Position numbers and translations under genes: made by a program. Below are positions 24,721 to 38,548 of a DNA stretch of 64,000 nucleotides, one piece after another (within the stretch, counting starts at the first letter, position 1; each line of letters starts with the position of its first letter). The notes below the pieces were generated by a model that worked only from the letters and a program-made list of their open reading frames with translations, had not been told where the DNA came from and did no database searches. The DNA is from Atrichornis clamosus (Eukaryota; Chordata; Aves; Passeriformes; Menuridae), in NCBI GenBank assembly GCA_013400975.1, contig WBMZ01008647.1, forward strand, positions 62,001 to 126,000, read 5' to 3'.

Positions 24721-25834
24721 CTCCCAGCACGGCCAGGCTGCGCTCCCAGGCTGGAACCCGCCGGAATCAGCCAAATAGGAGTGCTGGATTCCTGGAGCTG
24801 CAGAGCTGTTTCCCTGTCTCAGAGCACACTTGCTGATGGGAGAAAGGCAGACAAGCACCTGCCAAGCTTCCCGCTACTGAGCTCCACCAGCGAGATATTA
24901 GGGACTCTGGCCGGGGACCCTGCAATTAAGGGCCAGCTCAAAGCATGCAAGCCAGGGTACCCCTCCCCCTTCCAGCATGACACAACTCCAGAAATTTGCT
25001 CTTGGGCTAAAACGAACACTATCCTTGTCCAACCAGTGGTGCCAGGATATGAGCCAGAATCCTCATTACTGAAGTCTGTGTTCCAGCTCCCACTGAACCT
25101 CCATGTGTGCAACACAATGGCTACTTAGGGACACGGAGGTTCCCGCACACTTTGAAGCAGGAGGAAAAATAGATACACTACAGTATCTGCATGCTTCATT
25201 TTGTTTGGCAAGTTCTGCTTAGGAGGACTCTTCCTACTTCACCCACTGAAATGATGCCAGCAGTATCTGGCCCAACTCAAAGCCCTTTGATTTTTTTTTT
25301 TAAATTCAAAAGTAACTTTGACTACTGGCTCCCTACAAATCCCAGTAGCAATAATGCATTTTAAATAACATGGAGCAAGCGACAGAGGGTAAATAAAGCA
25401 AGTCACAGAGCGGGTGACAAACCCCAGGACTACTGATAATGTCCTTCTCTGCTCCAGCCCAGATTCCACCCAATTGAGAGAGCTCGTTATCTACTATCTT
25501 ACAGAGCACTCACCATGTTCCTTTACCGTGCTCTCATACAGAGCTGTGCTGTATTTTCTCCCTTTAGCATTAAAATTCTGTTTTTCTCTTTTACCTCACA
25601 AATGGCAGAACAACACCCTCCCACGTTCTCAGATAGCACAGAAGCCCTACTTACTGTACTTAATAGTAATAGAGTATGAAGGTATTTTTATTTACTGTTT
25701 CAGTTTTGAAAATTACATTGACAGCAGCGAAGGCACGATGCCAGCCTGGGTAGGGACAAGCAGATGTCTCACAGTGCTCTCCCCAAAGTACAGGGAAGGG
25801 GAGTTACCCACCATTAGGAATTTAGGTCTCTTAC

Positions 25835-25897
25835 CATTTCCATTATGAGGTGTCCACACACAAAGCACTTGTCTGCTGTTTGCTGAAAACCTGAATA
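25835..25897 (-). CDS. WTIP: WTIP coding exon (LIM1-LIM2 junction)
   Basis: Sixty-three bases, 21 residues, phase 0 at both ends. The peptide begins YSGFQQTADKCFVCGHLI and ends MEM. It completes the linker after LIM1 and gives the first Cys pair (CFVC) of LIM2. YSGFQQ(T/S)AD(K/R)C is invariant or nearly so in this subfamily. Acceptor GAACAG and donor GTAAGA are strong. The neighbouring exons join without frame change. Confidence 0.96.
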
Positions 25898-28800
25898 CTG
25901 TTCAAACGACAGAAAAGAAAGGATCATCAGTAGCCACTCCTCTAGCCATAGAAACACCTTTTTGGTGAAGGCTGTGCTATTTTCCAGCCTGTGCAGTATC
26001 ACAAACTATAGCAAACTATACACAGGTCCAGGAGACAGCGACTCAGAAGCCTTCACCCAGCTCTTGCAGCATGCTCAGATACGAGTTAGGCCTTCTGATC
26101 CACTGCAACATTTCCACTGAGATTCCCAATGTAACAATATTATTTTAAGTTTGATTTTTTATTTTTAAAGTATATTTGGAAAGTTTGTGTTTGATGTGTG
26201 GAAATTAGTTTGAATTGACTCTTTTGGTGGTTGTTTTAAATAACATAGGACTTACCTCCCAAATCCTGCTCAAATTAGCAACCTCAGACTTTGGACCTGC
26301 ATTTCACTCAGTGCTATGTGCAAGCTAGAAAAATGAAGCCAGGCCCAGGAGGATTTAGCTGCCTTGTGGATACCAAGCTTTTTAGCCAGGGAAGAATCCA
26401 GCAGTGCACTCATAACAGCTTGGGCACCCTGCACCACATGGGCAGCAGTAAGGTGCCTCAGAGAGAAGAAGAACCATCCAGGTTATCAGAGTGACCTACC
26501 AAACTACACCCGACCATCAGAGACATTTTCCTGAGGAGCTCCAGCCATGTAAACGTGAAACTGGTGTTCCCAGTGGCTGAACTCTGCCCTCACCCTCTGC
26601 AGCCCCATCTCAGCCCAGAGCTGTGTGTGCACTGTCCTGCCAGAGGGAAGGGGTGCCCACCTATCTGGGGGCACTGCACAGTGATGCTATTCCAGCAAAG
26701 CTCACCTGAAATGTGCTTCAGTTGCACGAGATAAAAGATGAGGAAGGGGAGATGAGTGTAAACCAGACTCTTCTCCCAGCACACAGGTTAATTGGCTCAG
26801 GCACCTAGTGCATCCTCTGAGCCCCAGCAGAGCTTCAGCTCACTCCATTCCCCCCTTGGTTTAGTGGGGATTAACTGCTCCTCACTTCAAAAGCCTGTGG
26901 TTCCCAGCCTGGAGCTGCCATATGTTTTCCTTTTTATTGGAGTGAGGGGATTACATGTTATGTCGGATCAATGGGTTGAAGACAAAATTATTGTTGCTAT
27001 GCAACAAAGTGATTATGAAGGAAAAGGTCTCGTAGACACTTTGATGGGCCCAGAGTCAGTAAATTATGGTATAGCAGCTGTCACAGCCCGACATTTACTA
27101 TGCCCCAAGGAACACAGCTCATGTAGTCTTAAGAAATGCTGAAACTTCATCAGAAGAGACCAGGGTGTTGAGGAACAGATACAGAGGCAGCCAGTCCTAG
27201 CTGCCTATTTCTGCAAGATACTACTTTTATTTGCTTTTTCCTTCTTCTTACTGATGCAGAAAAAAGGTCTCACTGCCTGGGATGTTTCTTGGCTGCCCCG
27301 TGGCTGAGTAACCCTCTGGCTAGACTGCTTCCTAGGGCTGGGAACTCCAGGCTTACTGGAAACAGGTGGGCAGGTCCTAGTGGCACAGACAGCAGAGGAT
27401 TAACAACAGCACAAACCCAGCTAATTCTAAAATCCTGCTGGAATGAATTTACCAGAACCATCTGGCTGTCATTTGATAAGGAATGCAAAGGAGCATTCAC
27501 CCAGCTATTGATTAAGAGGGGACATTATTCCCCAGGAACAGAATGGCAGAGTGGTCAGATTAATGGCATGTATCGCTAACTAGATTGTCATAAATTACAG
27601 TGTTTGTCAGAAAGAAAGGCTTTGCTGACACAAAATCACTCTTTATATAACTAACCCTATTAAATTAAAACCATGATTTGTTTTTAACAAGAGAATTGTT
27701 ATTAGTCAAACACATCCAAAACTGGATTACCCAATTAAGAAGACTTTGCAAAATGGCAGTAAGCCTAATAGCAGTGACAGAATATTTCATGGGCTCAGGG
27801 AGCTGTCCTTTACCACTGCACTCTTCTCTCTCCTGATCACAGGATCAATCCCAGAAAAACTGAAGGCCTGGTTCAGTGAGATCAGGGCTTTGGATTTATG
27901 TCTGCTTGTGTTTTAAATCTATTTGGACTGGAAAAGAATAACAGCCTCAGAGCCCAGCAGCACTGTTTGCTACAGGATGATAGTCCTGTGGTCACTGCTG
28001 TTAAAAGGTAAACAATAAATTATTTTCTCTGTAGCCTCCCTGTAAACTGCTTCTTTGCACTGTTTGATCTTAATTTGGAGTCTCCAAACGGGGCTGCTGT
28101 GCTAAGTTTTCAATTTTAGAAGCAGAGCTAAAAAGTCTTAAAATACTAATTAAAATTGTCAACGTGTGTCTTTGAAGCACTTGGTTATTAATAACCTTCA
28201 CCAATCTTGTGTGTGCAATGGGAGAGGAGTCGTGACTTGCTCCAGACTGCAGACAGGGCAGAATGGCCTCTTTGTTGTCTCTCAGCACACCAAGAGCCTC
28301 CCGGGGTGGGTTCCCAGTCAGGCTGGGTGGGAGAAGCACTGGTGCCCCAGAGCTGTGGACAGGTAACTGCAGGAGAAGGGAAAGTTTCGTTCCACAGACT
28401 CTGAGCCTTTTTTATTACTGACACAGTTGGAGGGGGAAAAAGCTTTTGGGCGCAGCAGCCCTCATTCACAAGCTGGAGACATGGAAAACAGACTGAGATG
28501 CAGCAGTGAAGTAACACAGGCTGAGAGGCAAGACCCTCATGGAGAAGCCAAATCTCAGCTCTGGTTCCTGTTCCCGTGGTACTCATAGGTACAGCCCCAT
28601 TTGGGATCTAAGCAGTGTGGGGCTCAGCTCTGGCCTTACTCTATAAGGGCTCCACATGTGCCAGGTTCTTCTTAAAAACAAGTATTTTGTTGGTAGAGCA
28701 GTAAAGTGATGTAAATACAGACCAATCTCAAACTGGATGGGAACAGTCAGAAGCCTACGGACACTCCATGTCCACGACAAATGAGAAGCATAATTTTGAA

Positions 28801-31800
28801 CTCTCCTTAATATTCATTACAGATACTCCCTAAGCATATACAAAAACACTGAAAGAAGTTGTTATTAGAAGACCAGCTCTGAAATTCAAAGCTGAAAATT
28901 AAGTGCTACCCTTTACTCTCCCATCTGTGACTTAGGAATACAAAGCTACAGATACACCAGGATGCAAAGAAAACAAGTGCAAGTTGCAGAGCTGGCATAT
29001 TATTTTTTAGTTTGATCTCAACTGTTTGCTCCTGTATTTACCTTGTCCTTTTCTTCTCTACCAGGATAATAAAATCTCACTTTATATGCATGAATCAAGA
29101 CCTTGTAATCAAGCTCCCCAATGATACTTATATAAAATAAGACTCTGGAAAACTAAATAAACCTTGAGAAATATGTTAATTATGTTAGAATAGAACAGTA
29201 AAAATAAAGTAGAAGACTTGACTGGCTGAACTTTTCTTTTGTTTGCTGTCCAATATACTTTGATTATCAAACAGGCAAAAAAAAAAAATTCTCTAATGAT
29301 CCTGTCCAAGAGTTTTTGTTTCAATGTAAGAGGAAAACAAGTCCCTTTCTGTCCTGAATATTTAGGCCTGTTAGTATCCTCCTGTGATAATCTTGGGGTT
29401 TATAACTCTTCTGTCTAATGTGCAACATATCTAAAAGAAATTAACAATGAATTTTGAGCATATAATGAACAATTATGCATGGAGGATAATCCCACCAAGT
29501 ACTATGAGAAACAATTTCTCCTGCCTGTCCTCAGTCCTGTAGCAAATCTTGGTTGTCTACCAGGGTCTTTTAGAGTTTGATGTTCCCATCATGATTTTCA
29601 AAAGAAAAACATTCAGAAAACAGTATGCCTGAAAAAGGCTTTGGGACCCAAACTTTCTACCTTAGGCAATGTCAGGCCTTTGAAAAGACATGTCACTGCT
29701 CCTCCTTCACATGCCTAACCGTGCCCAAGGAGGGGCTGCTGCTCTTCCCTGCTGTTATGCACTCAGCAAAACAAAACCTTCCTCCTGGAAACAGATCCTG
29801 GAATCTCATTCAAGCCCATTTTCTTCTTTGATGAGGATGTTCAAAACCTGCTGAAGGTTTGTGCAAGCAGAGCAAGTGGGTTACATTTCAGTAGGTGTGG
29901 CAGCTGCTGCCCCGGGAATGGCATGAGGCTGTAAAACCTGCCATTCACTGCTGCAGCTCTGCAAAGTCACCAAACGTGGCTGCTCAGCCCAGACTTGAGA
30001 TTCCTACTCTTTCATGCTTGAAGAGCTTTTGAGCGGGATGATACGGAGTTTTTGCCAAAATGCTTCAGGCATTTAATTCTGAAAACTAATTTCTGAATTG
30101 GGTGCTATGCTAATAATGCATTCCAACCCCAGGCTGCCTGTAATCCCTCACAGACTCTCTGCTCCTTGGTTTCCCATTAGCAGAGCATCTGTCTCCTCAC
30201 TGCTGCATTGTTTGCTCTCTGCATGGGACCCTCACTACATGGGACACAACAATGTAAGAAATTCATAGGATCACATTAAGGGAGGGAGAAAATATCAAAT
30301 TTGGTTTCATGCAGATGGGGTTTTGTTGTTGTTTTTTTACACACATATTTAAATGCAGTGATTAAAACGAACTGAACAAAATGGGGCCTACTCAGGCTCA
30401 AAGACACAGGAGCCTCGTGGCAGGTGACAGATTAACTAAAGGAAAATAGTCCAGAACTTCACTCTTCATCTTGCTGAAACCCTTTCATATATCCTGTTGC
30501 TTCACTCTGTCCTGCTGCCAGTGAGGAAACACTACACAGTCTTTTGCCTTCTTGCTTCTGTCTTTCCACTTTGTTATGTTTGAAGGACAAGGGTAGGACA
30601 AGGAGGGACTTGACACTCTGCATAGAGGTAGCAGTTGGTCTGGCCATGCATGAAACTCTGCCAAAACCCAGGAATTCAGCTGGCAGTGAACTCTGCCTCT
30701 GGCACTCAGGCATTTTACAGCCTCTGAGAAGGGACCAGCCATTTACATCCCAGAGACCCTCCAGAGACCCCTGGGTGAGCACTCACCAAGGCTGCTTTCT
30801 GTCTGATTAAGAGCCACTAATGGTTTTCTTACCTAGATCTTCCTTAAACAAACTCCTGTACGAGCTTTGTGGTAACAATGATCAAGAGAAGAGGCTGAAT
30901 CAACATCTTTAACTGCATCATATCACAGAGCCCAACATTTACATTAACTTGTACAGTTAATTCACACTGCAGAGCACTTCATGCTCACAGGGCTGTACTC
31001 TTGCTGCAGGTTATTTACTGTCACTGCTACCAGCTACTGCGTACACTGTGAAAGAAACTGTTTACATAAGAACCTATCTTCCTGGAAAAAAAGTGATCTA
31101 GATTTTATTCAAAACAGTTGTTGAGAGATTTAAGTTCAGAACATAATAGCAACTCATACCGACGTTTATTACCGAAGTGGAAACACGCCACTTTCTCACA
31201 TGGGATTTTTTCTAACTCTCCCATAGAAAAAAATTAATGCTGTCTGCTTACAAGTGTTTGGCAGGAGTTGGACATAATTAGAAAGAGCTCCAGTTCTTTT
31301 AAGTGCGCTTCAGTTATTGTAATTTACTTTTCAATGTAATACCAAGAAAAATGGGATAGTCGGACTTTTTGGATCCCCATCTCAAGAGGAAGTAGAGGAG
31401 TGAGTATCTGGCATGAAACCAGCTGGACTTTGTAACACGCTATTCCAAACATTCCACCAGCAAATGTAACATATGGGATAGTTACAAAAGGCAGTCAATA
31501 GGGATACACCACAGAGAAAACCTGTCCTTGCCTTTCCTTGTCCCTTTTGCCATGTCCCAGGGAGAGATTCCTGGGACTCATTTAACAATCTGCAATCCAG
31601 TTCAGGAAATGCTGAGCACCCTTTTAGTGAACAAAGACCTCACACACCGAAATTTCACTGCATTATTTATCTACATTATCACCTGGGCCCAGGTACTGCC
31701 TGTGCACTGCTCTTCTATAAACTGGAGGCTTCTCAGGACTCCTGCTGGTTTCCTCCTGCAGCCCCCCAGTGCTGCCCTCGCAGCGTGTCCTGCCACGCCG

Positions 31801-34800
31801 TGCTGCAGCCTCCACCCTCAGCCTCCCAACAACTCCTGGAGATGGGGCCCAGCTTTACAACCCTGTCCTCTGGGATGAAAGCCTGGGAGAAAACCCAGAT
31901 CCCCCTGAGGACAATGGGACTTCTGCCACCAGGTTCAATGGACTTCCTGATCCAGGAGACAGCATTCTGGAATTGTGTTGCAATGAGGCGAACCCAAACT
32001 GTCAGCTCTGCATACTCTTCGTGCTGATTCACATCCAAGTCCAAAGTGCAGAGGCAAATCAATATTTGACTACACCTAGATATTTTGAAACTTGAATTTT
32101 AAGCCCATCTGTAGGTTTGACCCAATGCTTCAATTCAGAATATCCCAATTCATCACCATTATTGTCAATTTATAAAATAAAACCAGGACCACTGGCATAC
32201 TACAAACTTAGGAAAAATTAAGGAAGGGAAGTATTCAAATTTTTTTGTCAGGAAAGGGCTGGAGTGAGACACACACAAGCAGCAACATGAATTTCACTCC
32301 CTCGTGCCCTGATTACAGTAACACACTATAAACTGTTTGCTTTTGTTTTCAGTGACAGTATCTGGGAGCACAACAACGCTTGGCATTCATGATGCCTCTG
32401 GAACTTGAAAGCACCTCCTGTCTCAACCTAGAGCCATCAGCACCTTGAAAACACTCACAGACTTCCTTATGCTTCTGTACATCAGGAATATTGCAGCAAA
32501 TCCCTTCCCAAGCTTTGATTCTGTCATTCTGTTAAACGTATCAATAAACACCCATGTCTGTCTGTTCCCTGACTGGAGTATGGCTTTTAATAGCAAGTCT
32601 CCTACATACAGCATCCTCCCAGTTATCTAGAACTCCATTTGCTCTGTGATTCCCATTAGATATGAAATGGACACAAGCTGCAACTTCAATCATTCACCTT
32701 TTCAACCAAGTCTATTTTTTCTGCGGGTCTCACTTAGCAGGAATGGACTCTCTGGCTAATGCACCAGTCCCAGGGCTCACCTCCCGAGGGGGACTTCCAA
32801 ACATTTATACTCGCTGAGATGGAAAATCAAACCCCTGACTCCAGCCGACACTCCAGCTTCCATTACACCAAATAAAAATGATCTTCTGAGGGCCCCAGCA
32901 AGTGGGACAGGCCATTTCCCACACTGCCAGGCTTGGAAAACAGCATGTGCACAAACTGAGAAGAAAAGCCTCATTAGTATTAATATTTACACTGTAGCCA
33001 TGCCCAGGGGCCCTGGTTGGGGTGAGGGTCTTGCTGTGTTTGGTGTACAGGAGATGAAGGTGCAAGTCCTGCTCTGATGAGCTGCCCATCACTCAGCTAC
33101 TCCTCTGCTGGTATCCTGCCCCTTCTCCCACGAAAGGCTGAGCATTTCCATTTCCCACCTGCCTACTGGTCTCGCACACCCTGATACTTCTGCGTTTCTA
33201 AAATCACTGGAGTTTTACACTTGTGGGTGTAAGACAAGGCCCTGCATGTTCTCTGTAGGCAACTTCTGGGTAGCAGGGGCCAGCAAGGAGGAGTGCCCTG
33301 AGCAGGGACCTGAGCTGGTGCAGGTGAGAGAAGGATCCAGAACCCCACTAGGCTGGATGGAGAGAAGAAGGAAGGCTTGAGACAGGCTCTGCTGGCGCTG
33401 TGGGCTGCTTGCCCTCCTCCTGCTGCAGCCCTGGCAGGGGGGAAGGAGGCCAGGGCAGGCAAGTGCAGAGGCACCAGCCCACAGCCCTCACAGGGGCTGA
33501 GCACCCTCCTGGGGAGGGCAGGAACGGGACACCCCACGGCTCCTGCAGGTTTGCAAGGTGCAGAGTGTCTCTTTGTGGCTGCCACGTGCAAAATGAAGAT
33601 TTTAGAGCCTTTCTCTTTGAGGATTTATGGGCAGAGTTCCTCGAGTCTTACATACTGAAATGGATGAACAGCTCTAGATGAAACTTTCAACAACTAATGA
33701 CAGCAAAGTTAGCCAGAGGCAAAAACCTAGCGTCAAGAAGTTCAGCCTAAATGATTAAATTTAGCAAAGCTGTAAGACAGTGAAAGAGAAAATCTTAAAA
33801 GGGGAAGTTTTGGATGACCTTAATGCTATGCACTGCAGCTTGTGGTGTCTGTAATAGGTTCTTTCCAGAGCATCTGAGTGTCTTCCAGTAGTGCATTAAG
33901 CAATGTAACTAACATCTGTCACAAGGTTCATTTTCGCTCTCATCTCCTCCCTCGAGGGAAATTCTCTCATTTCTTAACCTCTACTGGACCCCCACTCAAT
34001 AATGTTCATTGCCTCAGGAGAACAAGGAAAAGCCCATCAAAAAGGGGGAAAAAAAGAAAAGAGATAGATAATAGATCTAAGATTCAGGCTGCTTTGGTGA
34101 CATTTTTAAAGTGTATTTTGCCAAGAGAAACAGCATTAAAAAAAAAAATTCTTTACGTGATATTTAAGCATTGAAAAGGAAAGACAAATTAAAATTATTG
34201 AGCTATTTTTCCTTCACCCATGATTATGCAGCAATTTATCAACAAAATGAAACACGAACATCTGACTGGGATTATTTATTGTACAGCAAGGCATTTATTT
34301 TTTGTTCACTTCACCAGGAACAGTGTCTCTGTTATGGCTAGTTAGCCATCTGTGTCCGAAGAGCTTTCAGGAAAGGATTAAACTGTCATTTGTTTTATTT
34401 CCTTTCATTAAATAACCATCCTAACAGGGCTGGGGCAAGACTTGGGTATTGCTGGACTTGTTGCCTTAAGGTGGCATTTAAAGGAGTAACTGGATCTTCC
34501 CTGGAGCTCAAGCAAAGCAATGTAAACTTTGGGGGGTTGTTTTTGTTCCAGTATCCTACTGGAAATGGCACAGATTAGGCAATGTCAGTGCCATGCTTAG
34601 GCAGAAGTGAAATTATCTGTGGATTTATTTTTTTAAATCTGATTCATTCACTACATTTAGCCAATATGGCTTGGGTTTAAGCACTGAGAGAACGTGCAGC
34701 TAATCAGGGCTGGCAGCAGGAGGCTGACAAAAATAACCCCAGCAGGCAGAGGTGTTCCATGTCCTCCAGGTGCAGGGACTCCCAGCCTCAGCCCACAGAA

Positions 34801-37800
34801 GGCAGCACCGTGCCCATCCACAACTCCACAAGTGGGGTTCCCTGCAAAGAATGAGCAAAAGAAGCCACCTGCTTCAGAGACATGATCTGTGCCCTCGGTA
34901 AGAGCAAACCTGTGGGAAAACCTTGCCAGAAGAATGCACCCTGTGGGCACTGCAGGGGCAGTGTGGGGTGTGCTGGGGCAGCCTCTGGGTGCTCCTCAGG
35001 AGCACCAGCACCAGCTGACCCACGACTTGTGCCTACAAATCAAAAGCACTTTTCCAAGAAAGGGCAGATCTGGAGTGCCTGATGGCAGCAGCTCCTCATC
35101 CCACACTGTTACCCACTGGTTTTTTGGAAACACTTGGTAGCCCAAGCTCTGGGGTGCTCACTATGCTTGAAGTGACAACTGAGCTCTGTTAAAAAATGTG
35201 ACCTGCACAGGATTCCACAGCTGGAGTGCAAATGGAAGAGACCCTCCTGGAGCAGCTGGCACTGGCTGAACCTTGAGAGGGACACTTCAGCCAAAGAGGG
35301 CTCTTACAAGTGTCAAACATTTGAAAGCATTGGAAAATGGGTTTTCTCAAGGTCTTCAAGTACCATACATGACAGTGCAGTGAATTCATGTACCACCTTT
35401 GATCGAGAGCTGATCTGTCTCAAGTGAGTGGTAGTTAAAGGACCAGGTATCCCACCTGAGCCACCCACTGCAGCTCTGGAGACTGCTCCAGCAGGAGCTG
35501 CTCTGGCACAGCAAACTGCAGGGTTGCAGGAGAAATAATTCACTGACATCTGTAGGATGTTAAACATTTCTAACAGCTACAAGAAATCCATAAATAATAT
35601 CCATTCTTCACTAAAATTTCCTGCATTGGACCACATCAAGAACCAGTTCAGTTTTTCTGCCTGTCGTTGTTCCTGTGCTACTTGTGGCAGCCCCAAAGTC
35701 GCCGTGTCCTGCCTGGCCTGGCTGACAGGACAGGACCAGCGAGACTCCAGGGGTGATGGGGAAGAAGCACCTGCAGCAAATGAATGGGATAAAGAGAGGC
35801 AGCAGTGGGGGTGGAGAGCTCTGCAGGAATGCCAGCCTTCCCTGGGATGGGGATGGGCTCTCCTCCAGGTGCCACCACCTTGTCCCCATTTACAGCACAG
35901 CTGCTTCCCATCAGGAGGCACGTGAGGGGCCCCACTGCTGCCTTGGTGGGGCTGTGAGCAAGGAAACACCGACCCCTCAGCCTGTCCCTGGGAATCCACG
36001 GAAGGATCACGTGGCTGTTGCAAACCCAGCCAGGTACACACAGCCCAATCCCACCTGGATTTCAGCAGTGCCCCCAGTGGGACAGCACTGCACCTCTTGC
36101 CCACATTTGCTGAAGCTGCTCTGCTTTCTAGTCCCTGTTCTGCTTGAAATAACCTGGTCACAAGCTGTGGGACTGCAAACCCACAGAGCTGTGACCAGGC
36201 CCCCAAACCTACAGGAGCATCTAATCCTCCTGATCAATTCCCAGACAAGCAAAAGCCAAGAAAGAGGAAGGACACCAATGACAGGCAGCATTTCCTTAGC
36301 AGAAATACAATTATAATGCAGTTAGACTGTATCTGTTTACATTCCCAAATTAAAATAATCTTTCTCTTATCCTCCTGCCTTAACTTCCCTAACATTCCAC
36401 CACCACACTGTCAGCAGGGAATCCTGCTGCACTCTAATGAAGCTGCACTAAGATTTGGACTCATGGTAGAGACTGAAATTCTCAGTTATACAGGAAAACC
36501 ATTTGTGGTCTGCTTTGGACTAAATATGCCTCTTTTTAGAGAGGATTGGAGTTTCTAAGTGGTCAGGAGCAAGACCTGGGGAGATGAAGTAGTTAAAAAA
36601 TAATTTCCTTTTTAATGGTTACTTTGCAGCCTTTTCCTTTCAACTTTGAGAAAAGCTTTGAGCTTTCTCTGCCCACAGAACTCTAAAAGAGGCAAGGTTG
36701 TTTCATTTCATTAGTGAAACAATGCAATTCCTGGGATTCTTGCTAAGACGTTTGCTCACGGGAGCTGAGAGAAGATTCAATTACTTTTGGAGAACCAGCA
36801 AGATTAACACAAGCAGGGACAACGTCATAATTTGATTTCTTTTGCTGACTTAGCAGTGAGTCCCCTGGTCTGCTTCTCCCCATCCCTCTGTGCTACTGAG
36901 AGTCTGCTAAATCACACCTGTGGGAAGTTTGGGCTTTTAAACCCTGCCTTAAATGTCCCAACAGTTCCCTAACTTGCAGAAAGTTTATTCCTATCAGGTC
37001 CTTAATCTCAGTTTTCCTGGGAAAATCACTGCAACTATCTCTCTTCAGAAGCCCACTACAGAACATGTCTGAGCTAAAGAGGTTCCCCCCCAACCCATGA
37101 AAACTGAATGTTCTCCAAAAGATTAAGATTTTTAGATTTAAAATTCTTGTGTTTAGGCTGAAATTACAAGCTAATAACAACAATCATGTCATTAAGTCTG
37201 GATGAAAGGTTTTGATCATGGGGAAACTACATTCCAACACAGTTCAAATGAAAAATCTCAAAGGTTTGAGCCCCTCCCTCCCACACTCCACCTCTTCTCC
37301 CTCTCCCTGTGCTTCTGCACAAACATAGGAAAGAAAGAGCTGAAAATTGCAAGAAAGGAAAAATAATTTTCTCTCCAGAATGCAAGCAAACCAGTAACAA
37401 GTTTCAATTAAAACAAAATACTTATTTTCTGCACAAAATACATTTTGCTTTTTTCCAACAGGCTACCACTCACAGGTAGCTGTGGGTAAAGGTGTAACAC
37501 ATGAAGGCAAATATGGCTTATGTTTTAGGAATTTCCATGATTTTTATGGATTGCATTGATGAGAAATGCATTTGAGCCCTTTGAACTGCTGGTAGCACTT
37601 TTGTTGTGGGATATACTTTGAATAATTCCTTTGGAAGAAGCATGATTACATATTCATCAGAAATGGAAAGTTGTTCTGGAAGACCCAAGCTCCTAAATTA
37701 ATGGTATTTCAATAACTAAGGTGGCATAAATTCAACATACTGATTTTCCAATTCATCTTCCTCTAACCTAAAATATATCACTGCTCTCTAATTGCAATTC

Positions 37801-38480
37801 CCAGCTATGCTGTCCTCTTCATCTTAATGCTAAATGGTCTGCACTTACCGAATCATTTGCTGTGCACTGCACAATCCTCACCCTTAATTGCACAAATATT
37901 TTATTTTTGGAACAACACAGCTCAGCAACAGGCATAATTTTTCTTTTCAGGACTCAGCCTCTACTAAAGCCCAGCGTTTACAAAAGCTCTGGGAGCAGGG
38001 AGAGAACCCGAGTTGCCCCTTGGTGGCCACAGTTCTCAGCTAATCACAAGTCAGCCCCACAGCCCCTGAGCAGAGCAGTGATTCAACTGTGCCTCAACAA
38101 AGCAACTCTGTGCAGAGCCCTGACGTGCTCCCGGCAGGAACGTCTCCCTCCTGTTATGATTGGTATTCCCCAGATGTTTGACTTCGAGCTCAGGCTTGGC
38201 AGGCGAGGCTCTGTGGCTGCAGTTCAAGTCCCAGGCTCGAGCAGCCTCAGTGTTTATTCTCACAATTTACACTTTGTGATGGCTTATGGACAGTTATGTG
38301 CTTGGTTTTACAGCCACCACTTCAAACCAAGGGCCTGATCCTGCTCTGGTGGTAAAGGCTTCCCAATTCCACCACTGGCAGGAGGCCCCACTCATCAAAC
38401 TGCCTCTCAAGGCAAACAAGCCAATCTAAATCAACGATTTGCTTTAGAAATAATTAAAAAATGCCTGAAATCTTACTTAC
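25898..38480 (-). other. WTIP intron (about 12.6 kb)
   Basis: GTAAGT donor at 38480 and CAG acceptor at 25898, minus strand. No nested gene, RNA gene or clear transposon is recognised. Frames of 80-210 codons (for example minus 35577-36206 and plus 35753-36316) lie in GC-richer segments and have no domain. Plus 26792-27142 contains an unusually protein-like stretch (about 26960-27115) discussed in the findings. Many short A/T homopolymers occur. Confidence 0.8.
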
Positions 38481-38548
38481 TAGGAAGTCTTCTTCACAGT
38501 ACACCTTGCCATTGACATTGTAGAAGGCTTTTCCTCGTAGTCTTCTCC
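38481..38548 (-). CDS. WTIP: WTIP coding exon (LIM1 C-terminal half), first visible exon
   Basis: Sixty-eight bases: two bases completing a codon begun in the missing upstream exon, then 22 residues starting RRLRGKAFYNVNGKVYC and ending EEDFL. The C-x2-D pair (CEED) is the last ligand set of LIM1. The phase requires the upstream exon to end after the first base of a codon, as expected for the family's CG|R boundary. Acceptor TTAACAG and donor GTAAGTAAG are excellent. The upstream exon with the proline-rich region and first half of LIM1 is not found in the rest of the window, so this annotation is 5'-partial. Confidence 0.94.

Larger units (their letters stand above)
22875..25834 (-). other. 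WTIP intron (about 3 kb) with a GC-rich minisatellite
   Basis: GTAAGA donor at 25834 and AAG acceptor at 22875, minus strand. The middle is occupied by a 115-bp tandem repeat array and a degenerate GC-rich flank (described separately). The flanks look like ordinary unique intron. Confidence 0.85.

Noticed and set aside
23888..24836. Two overlapping plus-strand open frames of 296 and 307 codons
   Set aside because: They are produced by a stop-free 115-bp minisatellite whose period is not a multiple of three, and they lie antisense inside a WTIP intron.
16937..38548. LIMD1 or AJUBA as the identity of the LIM gene
   Set aside because: The exons share the subfamily LIM core, but TVFAPKCASC, ILPAQ and the HVTEL C-terminus fit WTIP; LIMD1 and AJUBA end differently.
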